NCBI GenBank assembly: GCA_041494445.1
Contig: JBGQAU010000003.1
Coordinates: 1-64,000 of the forward strand
DNA length: 64,000 nt
DNA from: JAIQFR01 sp041494445
GTDB taxonomy: Bacteria > Acidobacteriota > Polarisedimenticolia > Polarisedimenticolales > JAIQFR01
Direction: 5' to 3'
In this document: positions 24,063-32,490 of the stretch, piece by piece
How positions within the stretch are numbered: the stretch's first letter is position 1
Layout: each line of letters opens with the position of its first letter
The notes under the pieces: model-generated
Told to the model about the DNA's origin: nothing
Database searches by the model: none
What the model saw: the letters and a program-made list of their open reading frames with translations, nothing else
Program-made: the position numbers and the translations under genes

Positions 24063-26947
24063 GCTCGCACCTCTTCTCCCGCCGGCGCGAGGAGGTCGCG
24101 GCGGCCGCGCAGCGCGCGCACGGAGGGCAGGCCCAGCTCCCTGAGCCGCCGCGCGAAGTGCTCGGCCCAGGCGCGATAGAGGTTCGAGATCCGCGCCTCG
24201 ACGAGGTCGGGCGCCAGCTGCGGCGCCAGCGCCGGGTCGGTCGTCGCGATACCGATCGGGCAGCCCCGGCCGCGCTCGCAGTTGCAGCAGCGGACGCAGT
24301 CGATGGCCACCAGCTCCGCGGTCCCGAGGACGACCCCGTCGGCCCCGAGGGCGATCGCCTTGAGCGCGTCCTCGGCGGTCCTGACGCCCCCGCTCGCCAT
24401 GAGCGCCACCTCGTCGCGAATCCCCTCGGAAACCAGGAAATCGTGCGCCTGGGCGACCGCGTATTCGATCGGCTGGGCGATGTTCTTCTTGGCGATGTCC
24501 GGAGCCGCGCCGGTCCCCCCGTAGGCTCCGTCCAGGTGGATCACGTTGGCCCCGGCGTAGTAGCTCCCCACCGCGACCATGTCGACATCGGCGGCCGTCG
24601 AGACCTTCACCGAGATCAGCACCTCGGGGTGGATCGCGCGGATCCAGTCCAGGTGCTTCTTGTGGTCCTCCACCGAGTACACGGAGTGGAACGGGAACGG
24701 CGAGAAGAGCGCCGTCCCGGGGACCGCCTCGCGCATGGCCGCGACCCCCGGCGTGTTCTTCTCGGCGAGCAGGTGGCCGCCGAGCCCCGGCTTCGCCCCT
24801 TGCGCGTACTTGAACTCCACGAGGCGCGCGAGCCGGATCGTCTCCTCGCGCACGCCGAAGAGGCCGGTGGCGATCTGGGTGATCACGTGGTCGGCGTACC
24901 GCGCGAGCTCGGGCGGGTAGCCTCCCTCGCCCGTCGAGGTGAACGTCCCCCAGCGCCTCGCGGCCCGCGCGCGGCCCAGCATGACCGTAAGGGAGACCGA
25001 GCCGAACGACATGCCGCCGCCGTAGATCGGGATCGGGATCGCGACCCGCGGACCCTCGGCGCGCCGGTTCAGCTCGATCGAGAGATCCACGGGCCCGGCG
25101 TAGGGCGACGACGACGGTGCCGCGAGACGAAGCGTGTCGAACCCGCCGCCCGAGCCGCCGACGAGCAACGACTCGCCGTCCTCCGGCGGGACGCCGGTCC
25201 TCGCCTGCCGCCACGTCTCCCGCAGGAGCGGCGCGGTCCAGCGGCGGTCGCCGAGGGCGAGCTCGGTCGGGTCGTCCTCGATCCTGATCGCTTCCCAGGG
25301 GCAGACGCGGACGCAGCACCAGTCGTTCTCGAGGCAGCCCGGGCCCAGGCAGCGCTCGTGCCGCGGCTCCTCGAGCGCGGCCTTCCCCTCCGTCCTGCGG
25401 TGGACCAGGGGCCGGCAGCTCGCGACGCACAGGCCGCAATCGGTGCAGCGCCCCCGATCCACGACGACTCGGAAGGGGCCGAGACCGGTGGCGAAGCGGT
25501 GCGGGGCGACGGCGATGGCCGTTCCCGGCTTTCCCCCCTCGCGCGTGTCGCCCTCCCTCGCGGGCGATCCCGCGACGCCCCGGCCGAGCCGGTCCAGGAA
25601 ACCGCGCCGCGCCTCGTCGGCGAAGATCGCCCGCCCCGTCTCGCCGCGCAGGCGCCGCACGTCGCGCAACCCCATCGCCCCCAGGACCTCGAGGAGCTGG
25701 TCGCGCCACGCGAGCATCAGGTTGATCACCCGCGTCGCGCCCCAGCGCACGTCCACCTCGCCGAGGCCGAGCGGACACGGGCGCCCGGCGCCGCAGTCGG
25801 GGCACACCGTGCACCCCATGGCGATCAGGAGCGGGACGTCCACGACCAGCGCGTCGGCGCCGAGGAGAATCGCCTTCGGGACGTGCTCCGCCATGGCGAT
25901 GCCGCCCGAGGCCAGGAGGGTCAGCCGGTCCCGCAGCCCGCGGTCCACCAGCGCCAGGTGGCTCTCCCTCAGACCGGAAAGGAGTGGGGTGCCGTCTTCG
26001 CCGCGACCGTCGGTCCCGGCCGCGAGATGGATCGTCTCGGCGCCCGCCTCCGCCAGCGAGACGATCTCGCGGGCGGCTCCGGCCCCCGCCGCCACGCGGA
26101 CGACGGTGAGCACGTGGGGGTTGATCTCGCGCACCCGCGCGACGGCGCGGACGGGATCGCCGCCCGGAAGGAACTCGACGATCGTGGACCAGTCCAGGAC
26201 CGACCGTCTTTCCTCCAGCTCGTCGGGGTGCAGGCAGACGACCAGGTGGTTGAGGTGCTCGGTGAACCGCTCCGGGCCGTCCTCCGCGCGAACCGACGCG
26301 TACGTCGTGAGGCGGCTCGCCGCCAGGGCCAGCGCCTCCGAAGCACCCGCGCCGGGGGAGAACGGCAGGAGGCCGAAGACCACGGGGATCGGGATCTCGC
26401 GGCTCGGCGGGATGTGGGACTTCAGGTTCCCCTCCGCGTCGAACTGCATGCCGCTGAGGTCGGGGAGCGCGGCGCCCAGCGTGACCGTGGTGGAGATGTG
26501 CTCGCGGCCGTGGATCCCGTCGCGGGTCGGCCGGACGATCTCGGACATGTCGGTCCAGATCCCGTCGTACCCCTCGCCGTCGAACGGACCGCCGTACCCC
26601 GCGCCGCTCACCGGGACCTTGCCCTCGGTCGCCTGCTCCTGGAGCGAGCAGACGACCTCGGGAGGGTACGTGGCGTTGCCGAGGGCGGCGTGAATCGGGT
26701 TCCGCTCGAGCCTGAGCGCCTGGCGCGGGCAGCGGAACACGCACGCGAAGCAGTTGCGGCAGCAGGCTTCCTTCGGGTCCGCCATCCGGCGCGGATCGTC
26801 CGCGCTCCGCTCGTGGCAGTCGTAGACGCAGGCCTCGATGCAGGTCCCGCAGTTGATGCAGCGGGTCGAGCGGATCACGCGGCAGGGCCTTGGGATCGGC
26901 TTGAGTGGCGGGGCCGGACGCGGCTTGAGCTCGTGGTTTCGGCTCAT
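24059..26947 (-). CDS. Tandem-duplicated ferredoxin plus FMN glutamate synthase barrel
   Basis: A 962-residue protein made of two similar halves. Each half has a ferredoxin-like cluster region (C30, C33, C36, C40 and C501, C504, C507, C511, each with further Cys nearby) followed by a glutamate-synthase-like barrel (about 130-440 and 620-950). The second barrel is canonical: IPIYGGGMSFGS, TSTGEGGYPPE, IHLDGAYGGTGAAP, and CVRCCNCERGRGCPIG from C884 for the 3Fe-4S cluster. The first keeps a cluster motif (CTVCPDCGAGRPCPLG, C379-C391) and ASGGIAMAEH but lacks the canonical FMN loops, so it may be catalytically altered. It should make glutamate from 2-oxoglutarate with ammonia from the neighbouring amidotransferase. 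Confidence 0.85.
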   Translation of the reverse strand: MSRNHELKPRPAPPLKPIPRPCRVIRSTRCINCGTCIEACVYDCHERSADDPRRMADPKEACCRNCFACVFRCPRQALRLERNPIHAALGNATYPPEVVCSLQEQATEGKVPVSGAGYGGPFDGEGYDGIWTDMSEIVRPTRDGIHGREHISTTVTLGAALPDLSGMQFDAEGNLKSHIPPSREIPIPVVFGLLPFSPGAGASEALALAASRLTTYASVRAEDGPERFTEHLNHLVVCLHPDELEERRSVLDWSTIVEFLPGGDPVRAVARVREINPHVLTVVRVAAGAGAAREIVSLAEAGAETIHLAAGTDGRGEDGTPLLSGLRESHLALVDRGLRDRLTLLASGGIAMAEHVPKAILLGADALVVDVPLLIAMGCTVCPDCGAGRPCPLGLGEVDVRWGATRVINLMLAWRDQLLEVLGAMGLRDVRRLRGETGRAIFADEARRGFLDRLGRGVAGSPAREGDTREGGKPGTAIAVAPHRFATGLGPFRVVVDRGRCTDCGLCVASCRPLVHRRTEGKAALEEPRHERCLGPGCLENDWCCVRVCPWEAIRIEDDPTELALGDRRWTAPLLRETWRQARTGVPPEDGESLLVGGSGGGFDTLRLAAPSSSPYAGPVDLSIELNRRAEGPRVAIPIPIYGGGMSFGSVSLTVMLGRARAARRWGTFTSTGEGGYPPELARYADHVITQIATGLFGVREETIRLARLVEFKYAQGAKPGLGGHLLAEKNTPGVAAMREAVPGTALFSPFPFHSVYSVEDHKKHLDWIRAIHPEVLISVKVSTAADVDMVAVGSYYAGANVIHLDGAYGGTGAAPDIAKKNIAQPIEYAVAQAHDFLVSEGIRDEVALMASGGVRTAEDALKAIALGADGVVLGTAELVAIDCVRCCNCERGRGCPIGIATTDPALAPQLAPDLVEARISNLYRAWAEHFARRLRELGLPSVRALRGRRDLLAPAGEEVRA

Positions 26948-29109
26948 GCCTTGGCCTCCCGTTCGGGCCATTCGGGGAGATCGAGGCCGAATGCGCGGGC
27001 GAAGGCCGCCCGCTCCGCGTCCGCCCTGGCGGCGAAGGTGGCGATCAGCTCCAAGGGGCGACCGTCGCGCTCCTCGATCCAGCGCTCGAGCGCCTCGTAG
27101 CACGCCACCAGCGGGAGCCGGGTCTGGCAAACCTCCTCGCAGAGCCCGCAGGCGAAGCACTGGAACGGGCGGTGCGCCTCCTCCGCGCGGACCGCCCCGC
27201 CGCGGGAAAGGGTCTCCACGAGGTGGAGCTTCGCTCGCCCCGTGACCAGCTCCTCGCGCGTGAGCAGGTACGCCGGACAGGTGGAGACGCACGCGCCGCA
27301 GAAGGTGCATCGCTCGGCGGACTCGATCAGGAGCCGGCGCCCGCCGTCCTCCTCCGGCGCCGGAACCCGCCATCCCTCGGCGTGCGGGCGCCGCCGCGAC
27401 AGCGCGCGGGCGAGCGCTCCGAGCGCGGGAGACGCCAGACCGAGCAAAGCGAGGGCCGCGGCGTTGGCCCTCGGCGCGAACAGGACGCCCGGAACGTTGC
27501 GGAGCCGGGTTCGCACACGGAAGAACTTCCCCGGGTTGACGAGGCCCGAGGGGTCCAGCTCGCGCTTGCGCCTGGCGAGATCCCGCAGCCGGTCCGCCGG
27601 GACCGCCGCGCGCACGAACGGCGCGTTCCAGATTCCGACCCCGTACGGGCGGCCGCCGTGCCGGATTCCGGCCCGCGTCAAGAGCTGGACCAGCCCGAGG
27701 CGGAGCGTGTAGTCGAGACCGTTCGCCGCGTCGCACGCGAACGCGGCGATGACCACCCCCTCCGGCCCCCTTTCGCCCCGCGCCACCGACATCTCCACCG
27801 AGAGGTCGGAGCCGAAGCGCCTCGCGGCGGCCCGGGCCTCGTCGACGAAGCCGGCGACCGCGGAAAGCGGCAACACGACCTCGCTGGCGAGCAGGCTCGG
27901 CCCGAGGCGCTGGGCCTTGAGCGGGAAGAACCGCTCGGTCCACAGGTACCGGGCGGCCGTTTCGCCCGCCGCCTCGCCGCCCGCCGGGAGCCGGGCCGCC
28001 TCGGCCGGGTCGTCGAAGTGGAGGAGCACCGCGTCGCGCTCCTCCACGATCGGCTGGCCGAGATGGGTGCGATCGCGGAACAGCCGGTTCTCCTCGGCCA
28101 TGCGCTCCCTGTCGTTGACCGCGACGTGGGACGGGCGGCACGCCGAGGCGGCGAGCCGCTCGACGAACTCGAGGGCCGGGGAGAGGTCGTCGAAGTAGAG
28201 GAGGCGCGGGAGGCTGGCCGCGGGGCTCTCGCGAACGCGCAGGGTCAGCTCGGTGAAGAGACCGAGCTGCCCTTCGGTGCCGACGAAGTCACGGAGAGCG
28301 CCGTCCTCGCGGCGCAGCTCGAGGATGAGGCCGCCGGCGGTCGCGACGCGGGCGGCCAGGAGGGCGCCGGAAAACGCGCCGTGGCGGAAGCTCTCGAGCC
28401 CGAGGCCGCCGGTCGCGGCCCAGCCGCCGACGGTCGAGAACCGGCTCGAGGGGGTCGTGACCGGAACGAGCCCGTGCGGCGCTAAGTGCCTCGCGAGGTC
28501 CGCCCAGCGCACTCCGGGCTCCACCCTCGCGACCCGTGCCGCCGCATCGATCTCGAGGACGCGAGCCATCGCGGAGAAGTCGGCCACGATGCCGTTCCGG
28601 GTCGGAACGGCGCCGCCGAACGCCGACGAGGAGACACCCCGCGGGAACACCGGGAGGCGCCTCTCGGACGCGAAACGCAGGATCTCGACGACGTCCGCCT
28701 CGGCGCGCGGCTGCACCACGACGAGGGGGGTCGAGCGGTGCAGAAGTCCCCCGATCACGCGCGGGACCCGCGCCAGGTCACGCCGGTAGAGCCGCCGCTC
28801 GAAGCCGCCTGTCGTCACCCGGCAGCCGTCTCCGAGCCGTCTCCCGAGGTCCGTGGCCAGCGCGGCCACCATCCGAGCCCGCCGCGGCGTGTCCTGGTCG
28901 AGCAGGTGGAGGGCATAGAGCTTGAGGCGCGCCTGAGGCGCGCCGACGATGGCGTAGGCGGCGAGGCGGACCAAGCCCCACGGCGAGAGGGCCGCGCCCT
29001 CTCCCTCGAGGAGACGGGCCACCGGGCGCGGCGGCTCGAGGCCGTCGCGGACCCTGTGCCGCTCCGCCGCCCTCTTCGCGCGATCTCTCCAGAATTCAGA
29101 CCAGGACAT
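26944..29109 (-). CDS. GlcD-like FAD oxidoreductase fused to GlcF-like dicluster iron-sulfur domain
   Basis: A 721-residue protein. Residues ~120-540 form a PCMH-type FAD domain (LVVVQPRAEADVVEILRFAS, FPRGVSSSAFGGAVPTRNG, FSTVGGWAATGGLGLESFR) as in glycolate or D-lactate oxidoreductases. The C-terminus has two CxxCxxCxxxC motifs at 601-611 and 651-661, as in GlcF. Family members oxidise 2-hydroxy acids and pass electrons to an iron-sulfur chain. It is the first gene of a three-gene operon with both glutamate synthase genes, with a 4-nt stop/start overlap, in the place where the NADPH-oxidising GltD is normally found. That it feeds electrons to glutamate synthase is inference. Confidence 0.85.
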   Translation of the reverse strand: MSWSEFWRDRAKRAAERHRVRDGLEPPRPVARLLEGEGAALSPWGLVRLAAYAIVGAPQARLKLYALHLLDQDTPRRARMVAALATDLGRRLGDGCRVTTGGFERRLYRRDLARVPRVIGGLLHRSTPLVVVQPRAEADVVEILRFASERRLPVFPRGVSSSAFGGAVPTRNGIVADFSAMARVLEIDAAARVARVEPGVRWADLARHLAPHGLVPVTTPSSRFSTVGGWAATGGLGLESFRHGAFSGALLAARVATAGGLILELRREDGALRDFVGTEGQLGLFTELTLRVRESPAASLPRLLYFDDLSPALEFVERLAASACRPSHVAVNDRERMAEENRLFRDRTHLGQPIVEERDAVLLHFDDPAEAARLPAGGEAAGETAARYLWTERFFPLKAQRLGPSLLASEVVLPLSAVAGFVDEARAAARRFGSDLSVEMSVARGERGPEGVVIAAFACDAANGLDYTLRLGLVQLLTRAGIRHGGRPYGVGIWNAPFVRAAVPADRLRDLARRKRELDPSGLVNPGKFFRVRTRLRNVPGVLFAPRANAAALALLGLASPALGALARALSRRRPHAEGWRVPAPEEDGGRRLLIESAERCTFCGACVSTCPAYLLTREELVTGRAKLHLVETLSRGGAVRAEEAHRPFQCFACGLCEEVCQTRLPLVACYEALERWIEERDGRPLELIATFAARADAERAAFARAFGLDLPEWPEREAKA

Positions 29110-29190
29110 CGCCTTCGATCCCGCCTCCCGATCTCGTGCGTCGCCGATCGCTCGTGCAACCGGCGCGCCTCGAACCCGCGCCCCCCAACG

Positions 29191-30528
29191 CTAGGTGCTC
29201 CTTTTCAGCTTCTCCCTCAGCGTCTTGCGATCGATGCCCAGGATCTCCGCGGCCCGCGTGCGGTTGTCGCCGACGGCCACCAGCACGCTTCGGACGTGCG
29301 CGGCCTCCACCTGTGCGAGGGTCGAAAGCCGCGCCGGATCCCGCTGCGCAGAATAGCGCAGGAGCGCCGGCAAGTCCGGAACGTCTACCGAGTCCGCGCC
29401 GCTCCGCGCCACGAGCCATCGGACGAGGTCGGCGAGCTCGCCGACGTTGCCCGGCCAAACGTGCTCCATGAGCGCGGCGATCGTCCGCTCGGAGAAGCGC
29501 GGCGTGGCACGACCGACCCCCGCGGCGAAACGCCGCGCGAAGTGGTCCACGAGCACCGGCACGTCGGCGAGTCGCTCGCGAAGCGGGGGCAAGGAGATCT
29601 CGATTCCGGGCAGCACCTCACCCCGCTCGGTCCGCGGGCTCCGACCGCGGGAGGGATCTCCCGCCTCGGCGGCCACGGTCACGATCACCCGAGCGGACAC
29701 GGCACCGCTCCCACGGGCCCCGGACCGGCCGGACGCCCCGGCGCGGAGAACGCGGGCGAGCACCTTGTGCAACTCCGGGTCGGCCTCGTCGAAACACTCC
29801 AGAACCAGCGTTCCGCCTCTGGCCGCGGCAACGAGCCCCGGGTCCGCGCCCCATCTCGCGCCCGAGCCGCGCTCGGCCTCCCCGACCAACTCGCGGGCGA
29901 GGTGGCGCCCCGGAACGGGCTCGCAGTCGAACCGCACGAACGGACGGCGCGCGCGCGCTCCCGCGAGGTGGAGCACCCGGGCGACGAGCGATTTCCCGGT
30001 CCCGTGCTCCCCGACGACCCTCACGGCGTCGGAGCTCGCGGCCGCCCGCTCCACGGCCGCCATGACGGCCCGCATCGCCTCGGAGTTCCCGACGAGGGCG
30101 CCGAGGGGCCCCAGCGCGCGTCGATCCTCGGTGGGGAAGGCGCGGCGGGAGCGCAGCTTCGCGACCGCCCGTTCGACCGCCGCCGTCAGCTCCTCGCCGG
30201 TGAACGGCTTGGAGAGGTAGTCCTCCGCGCCGATCTTGACCGCCTGGATGGCGCTCTCCACCGTCGGGTAGCCGGTGATCATGAGCACTTCGGTGTACCT
30301 GTGGTTCTCCCGCACGTGCCGGACCAACTCGAGTCCGGAGGCCCCCGGCATCTTGAGGTCGGTCACCACCACGTCGAAGGGGGTCTTGCGCAACATCCTC
30401 ACCGCCTCGGCCACGCCCGGCGCGGTGGCCACCGAGTAGCCCTGCAAGGTGAGGTTGCGCTCCAGCACCTCGAGCGTATCGGGCGAGTCGTCCACCAGCA
30501 GGATGCGCTCACCTGTCGACGGCGCCAT
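29191..30528 (-). CDS. NtrC-shaped response regulator lacking the sigma-54 contact loop
   Basis: A 445-residue regulator. The receiver domain has phospho-acceptor D57 in VVVTDLKMPG and K107 in LSKPF. A degenerate AAA domain follows: Walker A GEHGTGKS (173-180), Walker B-like LVLECFDEAD (241-250). The GAFTGA loop expected near residues 217-228 is replaced by EAERGSGARWGA. A Fis-type helix-turn-helix closes the protein (NRTRAAEILGIDRKTLREKL). It is translationally linked to the sensor kinase, overlapping it by 20 nt. DNA binding and phosphorylation look intact, but sigma-54 activation seems unlikely. Confidence 0.88.
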   Translation of the reverse strand: MAPSTGERILLVDDSPDTLEVLERNLTLQGYSVATAPGVAEAVRMLRKTPFDVVVTDLKMPGASGLELVRHVRENHRYTEVLMITGYPTVESAIQAVKIGAEDYLSKPFTGEELTAAVERAVAKLRSRRAFPTEDRRALGPLGALVGNSEAMRAVMAAVERAAASSDAVRVVGEHGTGKSLVARVLHLAGARARRPFVRFDCEPVPGRHLARELVGEAERGSGARWGADPGLVAAARGGTLVLECFDEADPELHKVLARVLRAGASGRSGARGSGAVSARVIVTVAAEAGDPSRGRSPRTERGEVLPGIEISLPPLRERLADVPVLVDHFARRFAAGVGRATPRFSERTIAALMEHVWPGNVGELADLVRWLVARSGADSVDVPDLPALLRYSAQRDPARLSTLAQVEAAHVRSVLVAVGDNRTRAAEILGIDRKTLREKLKRST

Positions 30529-32299
30529 TCCCCTCCCCGTTGGCGGCGTCCCCGGCCGAACGCCGCGGCAACCGGACCTCGAAACGGGATCCGCGTCCCG
30601 GCTTGCTGTCCACGCGGATCGAGCCTCCGTGGGACGTGACGATCCCGTGCACCATCGAGAGCCCGAGCCCGGTTCCCTGGCCGACGTCCTTCGTGGTGAA
30701 GAACGGCATGAACACGCGCTCCAGCACGTCGGCGGTCATGCCGGTTCCCGCGTCCTCCACCGCCAGCACGACGTGGTCCTGCCCGGCGCGGGTCTCGATC
30801 GTCAGTGTCCCGCCATCCGGCATCGACTGGAGCCCGTTGACCACGAGGTTCACGATGACCTGGTGCATCTGGCCCGGGTCGGCGACGATCTCGGGCAGGT
30901 CCGTGGCCAGCTTCCGGCGCAGGACGATCCCCTCGGCGGCGAAGCGCGGCTCGACGAACATGATCCCCTCGGCCACGAGCCGGTTCAGGTCCACGCGCAT
31001 CTTCCGAGGCGGCGTCTGGCGGGCGAACAGCATGAGCTTCCGGACGACGTCGCGGGCGTGCAGCGCGGACCGGACGATCTTCTCGAGATCCCGGCGGACT
31101 TCGGGAGGAAGCCTCTCGTGCTTCCCGGCGAGCTGGGCGAACCCCAGGATCCCCCCGAGCGGCTCGTTCAGCTCGTGCGCGGCGCCGGCGGCGAGCTGGC
31201 CGATCGTGACGAGGCGGTCGGCGTGCCGGAGCTGCTCCTGGAGTCGCGCCTTCTCCGTCTCCGCCTGGCGCCTCGAGAGGATGAGCGCCACCTGTCGCGC
31301 GACCTCGTGGATCAGGCTCCGTTCTTCCCTGAGGAACGGCCCCTCGTCGAGCGGGGGCTTCTCCTCCGTGTAGAACACCTCCACAGAGCCTCGGGGAAGT
31401 CCGTCCACGACGATGTCAGCGGCCTGCCGGTGCGGCCCCTCCCGGAAGCCCGACCTCGCGTGGGGGCGGCCGTCGAGGACGATCCTCGCGGAGCACTCGG
31501 ACGGGTACTGCCACCCCGGCGGGAGGAGTTCCGCGATGCACTTGAGCATCTCCTCGAGAGTGATCCCCGGGCGCTCGGCGACCTGCGCGATCCCGTAGAG
31601 GCAGGTGAGCTCCTTGACCCTCTCGCCGAGGGCCCACCGCGCCCGCTGGTGCGAGAGCGCGACCCCGAGAGAGGCCGCGGCCTGCTCGTAGAGTCGCATG
31701 TCGGCGCGGGTGAAGAATCCCCGGGCCGAGTTCCGCATCTGGAGCAGGCCGGTGTTCTCAGACCCGGCGGTCAGGGGGATGATCGCCAGCGAGCGAAAGC
31801 CGAAGTCGGGTCCGAGGACCGGGGGAGATCCGCCCCCCGCGGGCGCGATCGGGGCGTGCACCTCCTCCACGTCGCCGGTCCAGAAGCTCCCTCGCGGGGT
31901 GAAGCATGGGAGCGCCGCGTCGAACCGGCGCTCCGTCACCCTCGCGCAGAGAAGCTCCACGGCGTCCGGGCCACCGGAGGCCGCCACGCCCTCCTCGGCG
32001 GGGTGCGGCTCCCGCTCGAAGCGGAACGACATCGGATCGCCGCGGGACATCTGGCAGCGATACCCCTCCTCCGCGGCCTCCCGGTGGCGCAACTCGATCC
32101 AGTCGCAGCCGGAGAACTCCAGGAGCATCTGCGCGACCTGCGCGAGGAACTGCGCCCTCGGGATGCCCCGCGTGGCCTGGACGTGCAGCCGGCTCAGGAA
32201 CGCGCCGACGTCGCCTGGCGCGCGAGCGGCCTCGAGGCGGCGCGCCCGGGTGGGACGAGATCGAGGCACGGTCCGACTGCGGCGATTTTCCCCGGTCAT
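30509..32299 (-). CDS. Cytosolic GAF-containing histidine kinase (NtrB-like)
   Basis: A 596-residue soluble sensor kinase without membrane segments. Two GAF-like regions (about 35-220 and 230-345) precede a HisKA domain with phospho-acceptor H375 in AAGAAHELNEPLGG and an HATPase domain with NLVVNGLQSMPDGG, VEDAGTGMT and GQGTGLGLSMVHGIV. The ATG at 32299 is preferred, although its ribosome binding site is poor; a TTG at 32335 is in frame. The gene is divergent from amtB and precedes the response regulator, so a nitrogen-signalling role is plausible but not shown. Confidence 0.85.
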   Translation of the reverse strand: MTGENRRSRTVPRSRPTRARRLEAARAPGDVGAFLSRLHVQATRGIPRAQFLAQVAQMLLEFSGCDWIELRHREAAEEGYRCQMSRGDPMSFRFEREPHPAEEGVAASGGPDAVELLCARVTERRFDAALPCFTPRGSFWTGDVEEVHAPIAPAGGGSPPVLGPDFGFRSLAIIPLTAGSENTGLLQMRNSARGFFTRADMRLYEQAAASLGVALSHQRARWALGERVKELTCLYGIAQVAERPGITLEEMLKCIAELLPPGWQYPSECSARIVLDGRPHARSGFREGPHRQAADIVVDGLPRGSVEVFYTEEKPPLDEGPFLREERSLIHEVARQVALILSRRQAETEKARLQEQLRHADRLVTIGQLAAGAAHELNEPLGGILGFAQLAGKHERLPPEVRRDLEKIVRSALHARDVVRKLMLFARQTPPRKMRVDLNRLVAEGIMFVEPRFAAEGIVLRRKLATDLPEIVADPGQMHQVIVNLVVNGLQSMPDGGTLTIETRAGQDHVVLAVEDAGTGMTADVLERVFMPFFTTKDVGQGTGLGLSMVHGIVTSHGGSIRVDSKPGRGSRFEVRLPRRSAGDAANGEGNGAVDR

Positions 32300-32402
32300 G
32301 GGGGGATTATCGCGGCCCTTTTGCCGCTCGCGCAAGGATTCGAGCCAGGACCGATCCGCGACATCGGCCGCCGTTTTTGTCCGTGTTTATGGGCAAAATC
32401 GA

Positions 32403-32431
32403 TTGACAGCGTTTTGGTGACGGGGTACTTT
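32403..32431 (+). promoter_or_regulatory. Sigma-70-type promoter of the amtB-porin unit
   Basis: TTGACA (32403-32408) and TACTTT (32426-32431) are separated by exactly 17 bp, 60 bp upstream of the amtB start. The -35 box is perfect and the -10 box is moderate. No GG-N10-GC sigma-54 element was found in the 191-bp divergent region. Confidence 0.55.
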
Positions 32432-32450
32432 TCCCCAACCTGACGGGGAA
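32431..32450. promoter_or_regulatory. Inverted repeat at the presumed amtB transcription start
   Basis: TTCCCC at 32431-32436 and GGGGAA at 32445-32450 form a perfect 6-bp inverted repeat with 8 nt between. It directly follows the -10 box and covers the expected +1. This placement suits a repressor operator, possibly for the regulator encoded next door; alternatively it is an mRNA 5' hairpin. Confidence 0.45.
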
Positions 32451-32490
32451 TTCATCCCCACCTTTTCGTTCACCATCAGGAGGAAGCGTC

